Shown here piece by piece: positions 16,001 to 24,674 of a stretch of 64,000 nucleotides of DNA; position 1 is the first letter of the stretch; every line of letters begins with the position of its first letter. Made by a program: the position numbers and the translations under genes. This DNA is from an uncultured Gemmiger sp. GTDB taxonomy: Bacteria; Bacillota; Clostridia; Oscillospirales; Ruminococcaceae. Location of the stretch: contig CALXHQ010000002.1 of NCBI GenBank assembly GCA_944388145.1, forward strand, positions 1-64,000. Reading direction: 5' to 3'. Under the pieces are notes generated by a model. The model was given only the letters and a program-made list of their open reading frames with translations, had not been told where the DNA came from and ran no database searches.

Positions 16001-16900
16001 TCAGTGGTCGGTTTCATAGCTGACCACGCTTCCGGTCAGAGCATCCACGGTCACGTCGTACTCCGTGTGGCCGATCCGCCACTCAATGTCGAACACCGGA
16101 CGGTCATCGTCCTCATCCGGGTCCACCTTGACGCGGGTGGCGTCACCCTCCGAGACGCCGGCGTACTGGAAGGCGATGGTTTTGGCCTCGTCGGCGGTGA
16201 TGAGAGCGGAGCTGCCGCTGCCTGATCCGGCAGGCTGGCAGTACTCGGCGTCATAGTCAAAGCTCAGCACATCGCCGGTGGCGGCGTCGATTTCATAGTC
16301 GTACTCGGTGTCGCCGGACCAGAACTCCACCTCGTAGACTTGGCGGCCGTGTTCCCAGTCCAGATGGGTGTGGACGAACTGTGCATCCCCGACCGCCACA
16401 CCCGCATGGTCCAGCGCGGCCTGGCAGGCTGCCTCCTCCGTAATGACGGTGCCGGAGGCTGTCGGATCGGAGCTGACGGCTGTGGTGTCCGAGGCTGCGC
16501 CGGAGGTACCGGAGATGTTGCTCTCGGCATCCCGGTCTTTGGAGAGGATGGCGCCGCTGGTGGCGTCAATGTCGTAGTCATACTCGTCGGTGCCGGTCCA
16601 GAACTCCACATCGTAGATGGCACGGCCGTCATCGTACTCCAGCCGGCTGTGCAGCGCGGTGACCGTATCGGCAGTGAGTCCTGCGTCGGTCAGGGCGATG
16701 TTCTCGGCCTCCGACTGGGCAATATAGGCATCCGACCCCTCCGTTCCCGCTATGCCTGCCGAGACGCTGCTGGAGGGAGCCCCCACCGGCGCAACACCGG
16801 CAGCATTGTTGTTTTGGTCGGCGTTCATGGCGGCTGCGGTGCAGCCGGTCATCAGGGCAGCGGTCAGGGCCAGGGCCGCGGTGATCGCAGTTTTTTTCAT
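16001..16900 (-). CDS. Lipoprotein with three PepSY domains
   Basis: A 299-residue exported lipoprotein. The lipobox LMTGC puts the lipidated Cys at residue 20. An Asn/Ala/Ser linker follows, then three PepSY repeats at about 60-122, 150-215 and 230-297. Each ends with an EYDYxIDAxTG-like strand pair (YDYDIDATSG, YDYEIDAATG, YDVTVDALTG). PepSY domains are thought to inhibit or bind extracellular proteases and peptides. RBS GGAAG precedes ATG 16900. The gene follows the histidine kinase gene on the same strand but has its own regulated-looking promoter, so it is probably the target of that two-component system. Confidence 0.9.
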   Translation of the reverse strand: MKKTAITAALALTAALMTGCTAAAMNADQNNNAAGVAPVGAPSSSVSAGIAGTEGSDAYIAQSEAENIALTDAGLTADTVTALHSRLEYDDGRAIYDVEFWTGTDEYDYDIDATSGAILSKDRDAESNISGTSGAASDTTAVSSDPTASGTVITEEAACQAALDHAGVAVGDAQFVHTHLDWEHGRQVYEVEFWSGDTEYDYEIDAATGDVLSFDYDAEYCQPAGSGSGSSALITADEAKTIAFQYAGVSEGDATRVKVDPDEDDDRPVFDIEWRIGHTEYDVTVDALTGSVVSYETDH

Positions 16901-16978
16901 AGGTGCTCTTCCTTTCTTGTCTATATGGGTCAGGCGGTGTGCTTGGTTGGATGTGCCGCCTCTCTTTGTTGTGGTTTT

Positions 16979-17012
16979 AGTATAGCCTGTCAAGATTAAA
17001 GGCACATTAAGG
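16979..17012 (-). promoter_or_regulatory. Activator-type promoter of the PepSY lipoprotein gene
   Basis: Minus strand -10 TATACT (16979-16984) with no good -35. Instead ATTAAAG (16995-17001) and ATTAAGG (17006-17012) form a direct repeat with 11-bp period where -35 should be. This is the usual layout of OmpR/PhoB-type regulator binding sites and fits control by the regulator at 18485-19159. Confidence 0.6.
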
Positions 17013-17114
17013 ATTCTCATTTTGTCAATTGTTCTGAGAAAAAGCTGCGCGTGAAATCTGCACACAAAAAAGTCCCCGCACCGCAGATGCTGTGCAGGGA
17101 CCTTGCCCGGGATT

Positions 17115-18488
17115 TCATTCCGGACGGGCAACCGCTTTTTGACGGGGCAGCGCGAAGGTGAATACAGTGCCGCGCCCCAGCGTACTTTCCACCGTGATGC
17201 AGCCGCCATGGGCTTCCACAATCCATTTGACCATCGACAGTCCCAGCCCGGCACCGCCCCGGCTGCGGGCCGGGTCCGCCTGCCAGAACCGCCGCCAGAC
17301 CTTTTCCAGATCACCGGCGGCAATGCCGATGCCATCGTCTGACACCCGGCCGGTGACGGTATCCGCATCACCGGTGAGGGTGAGGGTCAGGGCCAGCCGG
17401 CCGCCCTGCCGGCCATACTTGATGCCGTTCTCCATCAGGTTGATCAGCATCCGCATCAGCAGCGTTTCATCCCCCAGCACCACCAGGCCGGGGGTAATCT
17501 TTGTTGTGACGGAGATCTGTTTTTCAGCAGCCAGCTCCCGCTGTTCCTCCGCCACGGCGGCTGCCAGTCCGCTCAGGTCCACCGGCTCCCGGCGCAATGT
17601 CTGGCGACCGCTGTCCGCCCGGGCCAGCAACAGCAGCTGGGACAGCAGGCCGGCCATCTTTTCCCCCTGGCGCTGCACCGCTTTCAGGGCAGCGCGCAAC
17701 TCCTCAGGGGAGGCATTGCCATCCAGGGCATCCTCGCACTGGGTCAGGATGACCGCGGTGGGGGTGCGCAGCTCATGGGAGGCATCGTTGGCAAACTGCT
17801 TTTCTGTCTCAAAGGATGCCTCCAGCCGGGCAAACATGTGGTCAAACTCATTGGCCAGGGTGTGGATCTCGTCCCGGCCGGGGCCCAGGTTGATCCGCCG
17901 GGACAGGTCGCCGCCCTGGCCGATCTCCCGGGCGGTCTGCGTGATACGCCGCACCGGGGCAAAGGCCCGCCCGGTAAGCACAAAGCCCCCCACCGCTGCC
18001 AGCACCACAAAGAACGGCAGCACAATCACGGCCAGGTGCAAAAGCACTGTGATGGTGGCATCGATCTCGTCCACCGCAGCCACGGTGCGCACCCAGACAT
18101 CCTGCTGCCCCACCGTGCAGCGCACATCATAGAGATACCAGCGGCCGCCGGTGTCCTCCACCTCCCGCAGAAGGCTGTCTGAGAATACGATGGAGTTGTC
18201 AAACCGCTGGGGCACTGCACCGTAAAGGGGCAGCCCCTGGTCATCATAGGCCGACAGATAGACCCCGTCCCGGAAATATTCCAAGTCACTGTCAAAGACA
18301 ATGCCGTCGGTCCCCAGGCCCATCTGGGCGCGGGAGTCCTCCGCCATCTGTTCCATGCGGCTTTTGGTGGCGGACAGTGCCGACTGCCCGCCCATAAAAA
18401 AGAGAAACCCCAGCCCCACCGCGGCCAGCAAGGTCATCAGCAGAGTAAACCAGAGCGTCACCCGCCATTGGATGGAAAGACGTTTCAT
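17115..18488 (-). CDS. Sensor histidine kinase
   Basis: A 457-residue two-helix sensor. TM1 is at about 11-32, with an extracytoplasmic sensor region of about 115 residues. TM2 is at about 150-172, followed by HAMP (about 173-226) and the H box FANDASHELRTP with His238. The N, G1 (DDGIG) and G2 (GGAGLGLSM) boxes form the ATPase domain. Its ATG overlaps the regulator stop (ATGA), so the pair is translationally coupled. It resembles CusS/BaeS-like kinases. The signal is unknown. The neighbouring PepSY lipoprotein suggests an envelope or peptide signal. Confidence 0.92.
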   Translation of the reverse strand: MKRLSIQWRVTLWFTLLMTLLAAVGLGFLFFMGGQSALSATKSRMEQMAEDSRAQMGLGTDGIVFDSDLEYFRDGVYLSAYDDQGLPLYGAVPQRFDNSIVFSDSLLREVEDTGGRWYLYDVRCTVGQQDVWVRTVAAVDEIDATITVLLHLAVIVLPFFVVLAAVGGFVLTGRAFAPVRRITQTAREIGQGGDLSRRINLGPGRDEIHTLANEFDHMFARLEASFETEKQFANDASHELRTPTAVILTQCEDALDGNASPEELRAALKAVQRQGEKMAGLLSQLLLLARADSGRQTLRREPVDLSGLAAAVAEEQRELAAEKQISVTTKITPGLVVLGDETLLMRMLINLMENGIKYGRQGGRLALTLTLTGDADTVTGRVSDDGIGIAAGDLEKVWRRFWQADPARSRGGAGLGLSMVKWIVEAHGGCITVESTLGRGTVFTFALPRQKAVARPE

Positions 18489-19159
18489 ACTTCCTCCCGC
18501 AAAACATAGCCGGCCCCGCGCACCGTGTGGATCAGCCTGGGGGTGTGCCCCTCGTCCAGCTTTTTGCGCAGGTAACGGATGTAGACATCCACCACGTTGG
18601 AACCGCCCTCGTAGTCATAGTTCCAGACATGGCGGCTGATCTTGTCCCGGGAGAGGACCATCCCCTTGTTGCGGATCAGATATTCCAGAATGTCAAATTC
18701 CCGGGCGGAGAGCGCCACCGGCACGCCGCCCCGCTGCACCGTGCGCGCCGTGCAGTCCACCACCAGGTCCGCCACCGACAGCACATCGCTGGTGTGGCCC
18801 CCGGCACGCCGCAGCAATACCCGCAGCCGGGCCAGCAGCTCATCGAAGGCAAAAGGCTTGACCAGATAGTCGTCGGCGCCGGCATCCAGGCCGGTGACCC
18901 GGTCCTCAATGCCGTCCCGGGCTGTCAGCAGCAGCACGGGGGTACCGTTCCCGGCGCCGCGCAGCCGGCGCAGCACCTCCAGTCCGCTGATGCCGGGCAG
19001 CATCACGTCCAGCACCAGCGCGTCGTACTCGGCACCGCGGAGGTAGTCCAGCGCGTCGGTGCCGCTCAGGCAGGCATCCACGCTGTAATGGGCTTCTTCC
19101 AGGCGCTTTTTCAGCAGCCGGTTCAGGTCCGGCTCGTCCTCCACCACCAGCAACCGCAT
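18485..19159 (-). CDS. OmpR-family response regulator
   Basis: A 224-residue DNA-binding regulator with receiver acidic pair ED (7-8), phosphoacceptor Asp51 (LVLDVMLPG) and Lys in VKPF. A winged-helix C-terminus follows (ALSAREFDILEYLIRNKG, ending DTxIRYLRKKLDE and VRGAGYVLRE). RBS AAAGGAGG precedes ATG 19159. It forms an operon with the histidine kinase behind a sigma-A promoter. Its probable target is the 11-bp direct repeat before the PepSY gene. Confidence 0.93.
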   Translation of the reverse strand: MRLLVVEDEPDLNRLLKKRLEEAHYSVDACLSGTDALDYLRGAEYDALVLDVMLPGISGLEVLRRLRGAGNGTPVLLLTARDGIEDRVTGLDAGADDYLVKPFAFDELLARLRVLLRRAGGHTSDVLSVADLVVDCTARTVQRGGVPVALSAREFDILEYLIRNKGMVLSRDKISRHVWNYDYEGGSNVVDVYIRYLRKKLDEGHTPRLIHTVRGAGYVLREEV

Positions 19160-19199
19160 GACAGGGCCTCCTTTCCGTCATTACCCAAAACTTATTTTT

Positions 19200-19228
19200 A
19201 TTATATCGAAGAATTCCGGCGGGGACAA
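19200..19228 (-). promoter_or_regulatory. Sigma-A promoter of the regulator-kinase operon
   Basis: Minus strand TTGTCC (19223-19228), 17 bases, TATAAT (19200-19205). Confidence 0.75.
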
Positions 19229-19242
19229 GGCAGCCGCAGATA

Positions 19243-19282
19243 CAAAAAGGGCACCGCCCGGTGAATTTCCGGACAGTGCCCT
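19243..19282 (-). terminator. Terminator of lysS
   Basis: AGGGCAC (19248-19254) pairs with GTGCCCT (19276-19282). The minus-strand exit is CCCTTTTTG. Confidence 0.8.
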
Positions 19283-19333
19283 GTATGTGTATTCCGATTG
19301 CATCTGCCCGCTGCCGGGCTGCCGGTCACAGCA

Positions 19334-21292
19334 TCAATACAGCTTGGCGCCGGCGGGGATGTGGTCGTCCACCATCAGAAGATGGAGCTTTTCCTCGCCT
19401 TCCTCATGATGTACGGCACTAATCAGCATACCGCAGGAGTCGATGCCCATCATCTTGCGCGGCGGCAGGTTGGTGATGGCAATGCAGGTTTTACCCACCA
19501 GCTCCTCCGGCTCATAGTAGGCGTGGATGCCGCTGAGGATGATCCGGTCGGTTCCGGTGCCGTCGTCCAACACAAACTGCAGCAGTTTTTTGGACTTGGG
19601 CACAGCGGAGCATGCCTTGACCTTGACGGCGCGGAAGTCCGACTTGCTGAAGGTGTCGAAGTCCACATAGTCGGTGAACAGCGGCTCAATCTCCACCTTG
19701 GAGAAGTCGATGGCTTCAGCCTTGGGGGCGGAGGGGGCTTCCACCGCGGGTTCCTCGGTCTTGACGTCCTTGGGGGCGTTGTTCTCCGGCTTCATAGTGG
19801 GGAACAGCAGCACGTCGCGGATGGAGGCGGAGTCAGTCAGCAGCATGACCAGACGGTCGACACCGAAGCCCAGGCCGCCCGTGGGGGGCAGGCCGTACTC
19901 CAGCGCGGTGACGTAGTCGTAGTCCACCTGGGCCTTGCTGGCGGGGTCCAGCTGCTTGCGCTCGGCCACCTGGCGTTCAAAGCGGCCCTTCTGGTCGATG
20001 GGGTCGTTCAGCTCGCTGAAGGCGTTGCCGAACTCGGTGGCATTGATGAAATACTCAAACCGCTCGGTAAACATCGGGTCATCCGGCTTGCGCTTGGCCA
20101 GCGGGCTGACCTCGACGGGGTAATCGTAGATGAAGGTGGGCTGGATCAGTTTGTCCTCCACATAAGCGTCGAAGAACTCGGCCAAAATGGCGCCCTTGGT
20201 GGGGATCTCGGGCAGCTCGACCTTGTGCTCCTTGGCCAGGGCCACGGCCTCCTCGTCGGAGGCGATGGCGTCAAAGTCCACACCGGAGTACTTTTTGACC
20301 GCTTCCTTCATGGTCATGCGCTCCCAGTGGGACAGGTCGATGGTCTGGCCCTGGTAGGGGATCTGCAATGTGCCGCAGACCTTTTCAGCCACCGTCTTCA
20401 TCATGTCCTCCACCAGGTCCATCATGCCGTGATAGTCGGTGTAAGCCTGGTACAGCTCGATGGTGGTGAACTCGGGGTTGTGCTTGGGGTCCATGCCCTC
20501 GTTGCGGAAGATGCGGCCCACCTCATAAACGCGGTCATAGCCGCCCACGATCAGCCGCTTGAGGTAGAGTTCCGTCTCGATGCGCAGCACCATGTCCATG
20601 TCCAGCGTGTTGTGGTGGGTCACGAACGGGCGGGCGGAGGCGCCGATCTCAAAGGGGGTCAGGATGGGGGTTTCCACTTCCAGGAAGTCCCTGCCGTCCA
20701 GATAGCTGCGCAGCTCCCGCAGGATGCGGCTGCGCTTGACAAAGGTTTCCTTCACATCGGGGTTGACGATCAGGTCCAGGTAGCGCTGGCGATAGCGGGC
20801 CTCCCGGTCGGTAAGACCGTGGAATTTTTCCGGCATGGGCAGAAGGCTCTTGGCCAGCAGCGTCACCTCGCTCACGCGGACGCTCAGCTCGCCGGCCTTG
20901 GTGCGGAACACCTCGCCCTTGCAGCCGATCACATCGCCGATGTCCAGCTTTTTGAAAGCCGCATAGGGCTCGTCACCCATCACATCGCGGCGGGCAAAGA
21001 TCTGGATATCCCCCTTGCCGTCCCGCAGATGGGCAAAGCTGGCCTTGCCCATCACCCGTTTGGACATCATACGGCCGGCCAGATGGACGATGCGGCCAGT
21101 CTCCGCCTCGGCGGGCAGATCGGCGTATTCGGCCTTCAGATCCTGAGAGTAGGCATCCTGGGGGTAGCGGGTGATGGTGAAGGGGTCATGCCCGGCAGCG
21201 CGCAGGTCGGCCAGTTTCTGGCGGCGGACAGCGGCCTGCTGGCTGATGTCCTGTTCCTGGTCGCGGGGGGGCATTGTGGTATTGTGTTCCAT
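19334..21292 (-). CDS. lysS: Lysyl-tRNA synthetase (class II) with C-terminal tRNA-binding domain
   Basis: A 652-residue enzyme charging tRNA-Lys. It has an N-terminal OB anticodon-binding domain (about 50-160), a class II catalytic core with motif 2 (FRNEGMDPKHNPEFTTIELYQAY) and motif 3 (GLGFGVDRLVMLL), ending near residue 485. A Glu/Ala/Pro linker follows, then about 110 extra residues forming a Trbp111/MetG-C-type OB domain (FRAVKVKACSAVPKSKKLL, then CIAITNLPPRKMMGIDSCGMLIS). The extension is normally found on MetRS or standalone. ATG 21292 has GGAG 9 bases upstream. An earlier ATG at 21307 lacks RBS spacing. It follows greA by 52 bases, a usual pairing. Confidence 0.93.
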   Translation of the reverse strand: MEHNTTMPPRDQEQDISQQAAVRRQKLADLRAAGHDPFTITRYPQDAYSQDLKAEYADLPAEAETGRIVHLAGRMMSKRVMGKASFAHLRDGKGDIQIFARRDVMGDEPYAAFKKLDIGDVIGCKGEVFRTKAGELSVRVSEVTLLAKSLLPMPEKFHGLTDREARYRQRYLDLIVNPDVKETFVKRSRILRELRSYLDGRDFLEVETPILTPFEIGASARPFVTHHNTLDMDMVLRIETELYLKRLIVGGYDRVYEVGRIFRNEGMDPKHNPEFTTIELYQAYTDYHGMMDLVEDMMKTVAEKVCGTLQIPYQGQTIDLSHWERMTMKEAVKKYSGVDFDAIASDEEAVALAKEHKVELPEIPTKGAILAEFFDAYVEDKLIQPTFIYDYPVEVSPLAKRKPDDPMFTERFEYFINATEFGNAFSELNDPIDQKGRFERQVAERKQLDPASKAQVDYDYVTALEYGLPPTGGLGFGVDRLVMLLTDSASIRDVLLFPTMKPENNAPKDVKTEEPAVEAPSAPKAEAIDFSKVEIEPLFTDYVDFDTFSKSDFRAVKVKACSAVPKSKKLLQFVLDDGTGTDRIILSGIHAYYEPEELVGKTCIAITNLPPRKMMGIDSCGMLISAVHHEEGEEKLHLLMVDDHIPAGAKLY

Positions 21293-21344
21293 GCGGCGAT
21301 TCTCCATCCTCTCTGTCTGGGGCGCAGGGCCCGGTTGCGGTCTG

Positions 21345-21833
21345 TCAGCGGCTGCGGCTGACGCTGAGCACTTTGTAGGTGATAATGTTGCCGTTGGGCA
21401 GCGTAACATCCACCATATCGCCCACCTTTTTGCCGATCAGGGCGGCGCCCACCGGGCTCTCGTCGCTGATACGGTTGTTGTCCGCATCCGCCTCGGTGGA
21501 ACCGGTGATGTCGTACTCTTCGGCTTCGTCCTCATCATCGCCATCGGCCAGGATGCGCACGTGCATGCCGATGGAGACGGTGTCGTGGGACAGGTCACTG
21601 TCATCAATGACACGGGCAATCTTCAGGGTTGCCTCCAGGTCAGCAATACGGGCTTCCACCATGGCCTGTTCTTCCTTGGCGGCGTCGTACTCCGCATTCT
21701 CAGACAGGTCGCCGTAACCGCGGGCAACCTTGATTTTATCAGCAACTTCCTTGCGCTTGACGGTGCGCAGGTTGTTCAGCTCGTCTTCCAGCTTTTTCAG
21801 ACCCTCGTGGGTAACAACGATCTCTTTTGCCAT
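21345..21833 (-). CDS. greA: Transcription elongation factor GreA
   Basis: A 162-residue factor that stimulates transcript cleavage by backtracked RNA polymerase. It has an N-terminal coiled coil with VTHEGLKKLEDELNNL and ENAEYDAAKEEQ (the acidic tip), and a C-terminal FKBP-like domain ending PVGAALIGKKVGD and YKVLSV. RBS AAGGAG precedes ATG 21833. It is the first gene of the greA-lysS operon behind a consensus promoter. Confidence 0.95.
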   Translation of the reverse strand: MAKEIVVTHEGLKKLEDELNNLRTVKRKEVADKIKVARGYGDLSENAEYDAAKEEQAMVEARIADLEATLKIARVIDDSDLSHDTVSIGMHVRILADGDDEDEAEEYDITGSTEADADNNRISDESPVGAALIGKKVGDMVDVTLPNGNIITYKVLSVSRSR

Positions 21834-21861
21834 AGCCGGTTTCTCCTTAACAGTAAAAGTT

Positions 21862-21923
21862 GTGCGGCCCGCAGCGGGCCGCACTAGCCTTTATATTATA
21901 ATGTGGTGGTTTTGCGTTGTCAA
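21862..21923 (-). promoter_or_regulatory. Consensus promoter and 5' leader hairpin of greA-lysS
   Basis: Minus strand TTGACA (21918-21923), 17 bases, TATAAT (21895-21900), a perfect consensus. The 5' end of the message folds into GTGCGGCCC, GCAGC, GGGCCGCAC (21862-21884), a 9-bp stem. It is likely a stabilising 5' hairpin and lacks a T-run for attenuation. Confidence 0.88.
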
Positions 21924-22036
21924 GTCGTTTCTGTGCTGCGGCAGCGGCGGGCCGGGTTCCGGCCGCAGATTGCCCAAAACCCACCGCTGCGGCGGGATCT
22001 TTCGACGGAAGTTGCCCAAAGATACGATACCGGTTC

Positions 22037-22065
22037 TTGCGGCGGCGGATGGTCCATGCTATAAT
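22037..22065 (+). promoter_or_regulatory. Sigma-A promoter of the surface-polymer locus
   Basis: TTGCGG (22037-22042), 17 bases, TATAAT (22060-22065). The leader of about 130 bases contains a hairpin at 22151-22176 (TACCGCG..CTGC-GT-GCAG..CGCGGTA) shortly before the start codon at 22203. Confidence 0.72.
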
Positions 22066-22202
22066 GACCCTGTGATTATGTACGGGGCCGTTTTGCGCCC
22101 CTTGTGGTATGATTTCTGTACAGGCACCAAGAGAGCGATTTCTGATTTGATACCGCGGCTGCGTGCAGTCGCGGTAAATTTGGTGATAAGGGTGGTGGCG
22201 CC

Positions 22203-23687
22203 ATGGGGCTGTCCAGCGTGGGCTTTTTTGTGTTTTTGCCGGTGGTGGCGGCACTCTATCTGCATCTGCCGCACCGGTTCCAGCCGGTTTTTCTGCTGGC
22301 CGCCAGCTGGGCCTTCTACCTGATGGCGGCGCCCGGCATGTTTGCCGTCACACTGGGCATCACGGTACTGGCCTATCTGCTGGCCCGCGGGGTCGAGTCC
22401 TCTCACCGGGTGGCCTGGCTGCGCGGCGGCGTGGTGCTGCTTTTGCTGATCCTGGCCTTTTTCAAGTACGGGCAGGCGCTGAACCGGACCTGGGGGCTTG
22501 GCCTGCCGGCCATCGCCTTCCCGCTGGGCATCAGCTTTTACACCTTTGCGGCCATCTCCTATCTGATCGACGCCGCCCGCGGGGACTGCCCGGTGGAGAA
22601 AAACTTTATCATCCATGCGCTGTATCTGCTGTTTTTCCCCATTGTCACCTCCGGTCCCATCTGCCGGGCCGGGCAGCTGATGCCCCAGCTGGCCGCCGAA
22701 CACCGGTTTGACCGGCAGCGCACCGTTGACGCGCTGCGGCTGTTTGCACTGGGCACCTTCAAGGCCATCGCGGTGGCCAAGACGCTGTCAGTGCTGGTGC
22801 AGCAGGTGTTCCCCAACTACCGCAGCTACGGCGGCTGGATGCTGATTCTGGCGGCGGTGGCCTACACCCTCTACCTCTATTTCGACTTTTCCGGCTACTC
22901 GGAGGCCGCCCGTGCCGCCGCCCTGATGATGGGCATCCAGCTGCCGGAAAACTTCAAGACGCCGTTTTTTGCCACCAACTTTTCCGGCTTCTGGAACCGG
23001 TGGCACATCAGCTTTTCTTCCTGGCTGCAGGATTACCTGTTTATGCCGCTGGCCTGGGCGGATGTGTCCAGGCTGACCCGGGGCCGGCTGCAGCGGCTGC
23101 CGGTGGGGGGCTGCCTTTTGTGCGTGTTTCTGGTATCCGGCTTCTGGCACGGCAACACGCTGCCCTTTGTGCTGTGGGGCCTGCTGCAGGCGGTCTACCG
23201 CATCGGTGAGGAACTGCTGCACCGGCGGTTGGGCAAACCCAAAAAGAAGGCCCCCGCCCGGGTATTGTGGGGCAAGCGGGCGGTGGTGTTTGTGCTGTGG
23301 ACCTTCAGCATGGTGTTTTTCTGCGTGGGGTCCACCGGCGGCATGACCATCGGCGACTGCTTCGGCTACCTGGCGGGCTGCGTGCAGGGGCTGTCCCCCG
23401 CCCGCTTTGCCGGCGAACTGTACCAGGTGATCTACGACGGCTTCTATCCCCATGCGCTGATGGTGGCCGGCTACTATGCCTTTGTGGTGCTGGCGCTGAC
23501 ACTGGCCTTCCGGCTGGACTGGTACCGCAATTTTTCCTGCAAAAACCGCCCCGCCGAGCAGGCCCTGGCCGCCATGCCGCGGCAGCGGCTGATCTGCTAC
23601 CTGCTGGTGGCGTTTATCCTGATCGGATTGATCTTGGAGAGCGGCGGCTTTGGCGGCAGCAATTTCAGCGCATATGCGGGCTTTTAA
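22203..23687 (+). CDS. MBOAT-family membrane O-acyltransferase (AlgI/DltB-like)
   Basis: A 494-residue polytopic protein with about ten to eleven helices. MBOAT signatures are FFKYGQALN near residue 88, PLGISFYTFAAISYLID (about 107-123), FWNRWHISFSSWLQDYLFMPL (about 267), and the catalytic His in VSGFWHGNTLPF (about 310). Such proteins move acyl groups across the membrane onto extracellular polymers such as alginate or teichoic acid. It is the first gene of a four-gene locus with an SGNH-like partner, a glycosyl or glycerophosphate transferase and a flippase, so it probably O-acetylates a surface glycan. No dltA or dltC is present, which argues against D-alanylation. Confidence 0.9.
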   Translation: MGLSSVGFFVFLPVVAALYLHLPHRFQPVFLLAASWAFYLMAAPGMFAVTLGITVLAYLLARGVESSHRVAWLRGGVVLLLLILAFFKYGQALNRTWGLGLPAIAFPLGISFYTFAAISYLIDAARGDCPVEKNFIIHALYLLFFPIVTSGPICRAGQLMPQLAAEHRFDRQRTVDALRLFALGTFKAIAVAKTLSVLVQQVFPNYRSYGGWMLILAAVAYTLYLYFDFSGYSEAARAAALMMGIQLPENFKTPFFATNFSGFWNRWHISFSSWLQDYLFMPLAWADVSRLTRGRLQRLPVGGCLLCVFLVSGFWHGNTLPFVLWGLLQAVYRIGEELLHRRLGKPKKKAPARVLWGKRAVVFVLWTFSMVFFCVGSTGGMTIGDCFGYLAGCVQGLSPARFAGELYQVIYDGFYPHALMVAGYYAFVVLALTLAFRLDWYRNFSCKNRPAEQALAAMPRQRLICYLLVAFILIGLILESGGFGGSNFSAYAGF

Positions 23688-23720
23688 CCGCACAAACCGG
23701 ATGGAAAGGGGGCGTTGCCC

Positions 23721-24659
23721 ATGAAATATATCCTGCGCAGGGCAGCCCCGCTGTTTGTCCCGGTGCTGGTGTGGCTGGCGTTTTTCATTGCCTTTGAGCC
23801 GAACAACTATTTTGGCCTGAAACCGGCGGCCTCCTCCACCCAGCCGGTGGCCCGGGTGCGGGAGTATCAGGCCAACCCCGGCAAAAATCTGATTTTGGGT
23901 GACAGCCGCCTGGCCCACATCGACGCGGCGCAGGCGGAGGCGGTATCCGGCAAGGAGTGGCAGAACCTGGCCTTCGGCGGCGCCTCCTTGAAGGAGACGC
24001 TGGACCTGGCCGACTATATCCTGGATTCCGGCAACCCGGTGGAGGAGATGGTGCTGGGCGTCTCCTTCTACACCCTCAACCAGAGCTATAGCACCGACCG
24101 GTTTGAGCAGCTGGAGACCACGCTGGAAAACCCGGTGGCGTACTGCCTGAACCTGGAATACAACGTGAACGCCCTGACCGTCTTTCTTGACACGGTGCGG
24201 GGCACCCCGGACGCGGTGGAAACCGGCGACTGGGGCCCGGCCGACTATGTGGGCGACAACGGCGAGACGCTGCCCGTCCATTACAAACTCTATGTCTACC
24301 CGCAAAGCCTGATCCCCCGGTGCGAAAACTGGGCGCTGACCAGCCAGTTTGACCGCATTGCCGCCCTGGCTGCCCGCTGCCGGGAGCAGGGCGTGCAGCT
24401 TGCGGTGGTGCTGCCCCCCATGGCGGATAATGTGCTGACTGAGGTGTGTGAGCCGTTTGGCATCGACAAAGCCATGGAACAGGAGGTCCTGCCCCAGCTG
24501 CACACCTGGGCGAAGGAGTACGGCTTTGCCCTGCTGGACTACGAATGGGAAAACCGCCCGGATTTTGACGACGACACCCAGTTTTATGATGGCTTCCACC
24601 TGGACGAGGTGCACGGCCTGCCCCAGTGGGTGGACATGCTGTTTGGGGCGCTGGCATAG
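23721..24659 (+). CDS. Membrane-anchored SGNH/DltD-like acyltransfer partner
   Basis: A 312-residue protein with one N-terminal helix (about 7-25) and an extracytoplasmic SGNH-hydrolase-like domain. Block I is LILGDSRLAH, with the GDS serine at about residue 62. Block III is LAFGGAS, and the C-terminal Asp/His pair lies in YDGFHLDEVHG. It is encoded 33 bases after the MBOAT gene, as DltD or AlgJ/AlgX follow their MBOATs, and likely completes acyl transfer outside the cell. ATG 23721 follows GGGGG by 8 bases. An in-frame TTG at 23715 is less likely. Confidence 0.82.
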   Translation: MKYILRRAAPLFVPVLVWLAFFIAFEPNNYFGLKPAASSTQPVARVREYQANPGKNLILGDSRLAHIDAAQAEAVSGKEWQNLAFGGASLKETLDLADYILDSGNPVEEMVLGVSFYTLNQSYSTDRFEQLETTLENPVAYCLNLEYNVNALTVFLDTVRGTPDAVETGDWGPADYVGDNGETLPVHYKLYVYPQSLIPRCENWALTSQFDRIAALAARCREQGVQLAVVLPPMADNVLTEVCEPFGIDKAMEQEVLPQLHTWAKEYGFALLDYEWENRPDFDDDTQFYDGFHLDEVHGLPQWVDMLFGALA

Positions 24660-24674
24660 ACAGGAGGCATCCCT

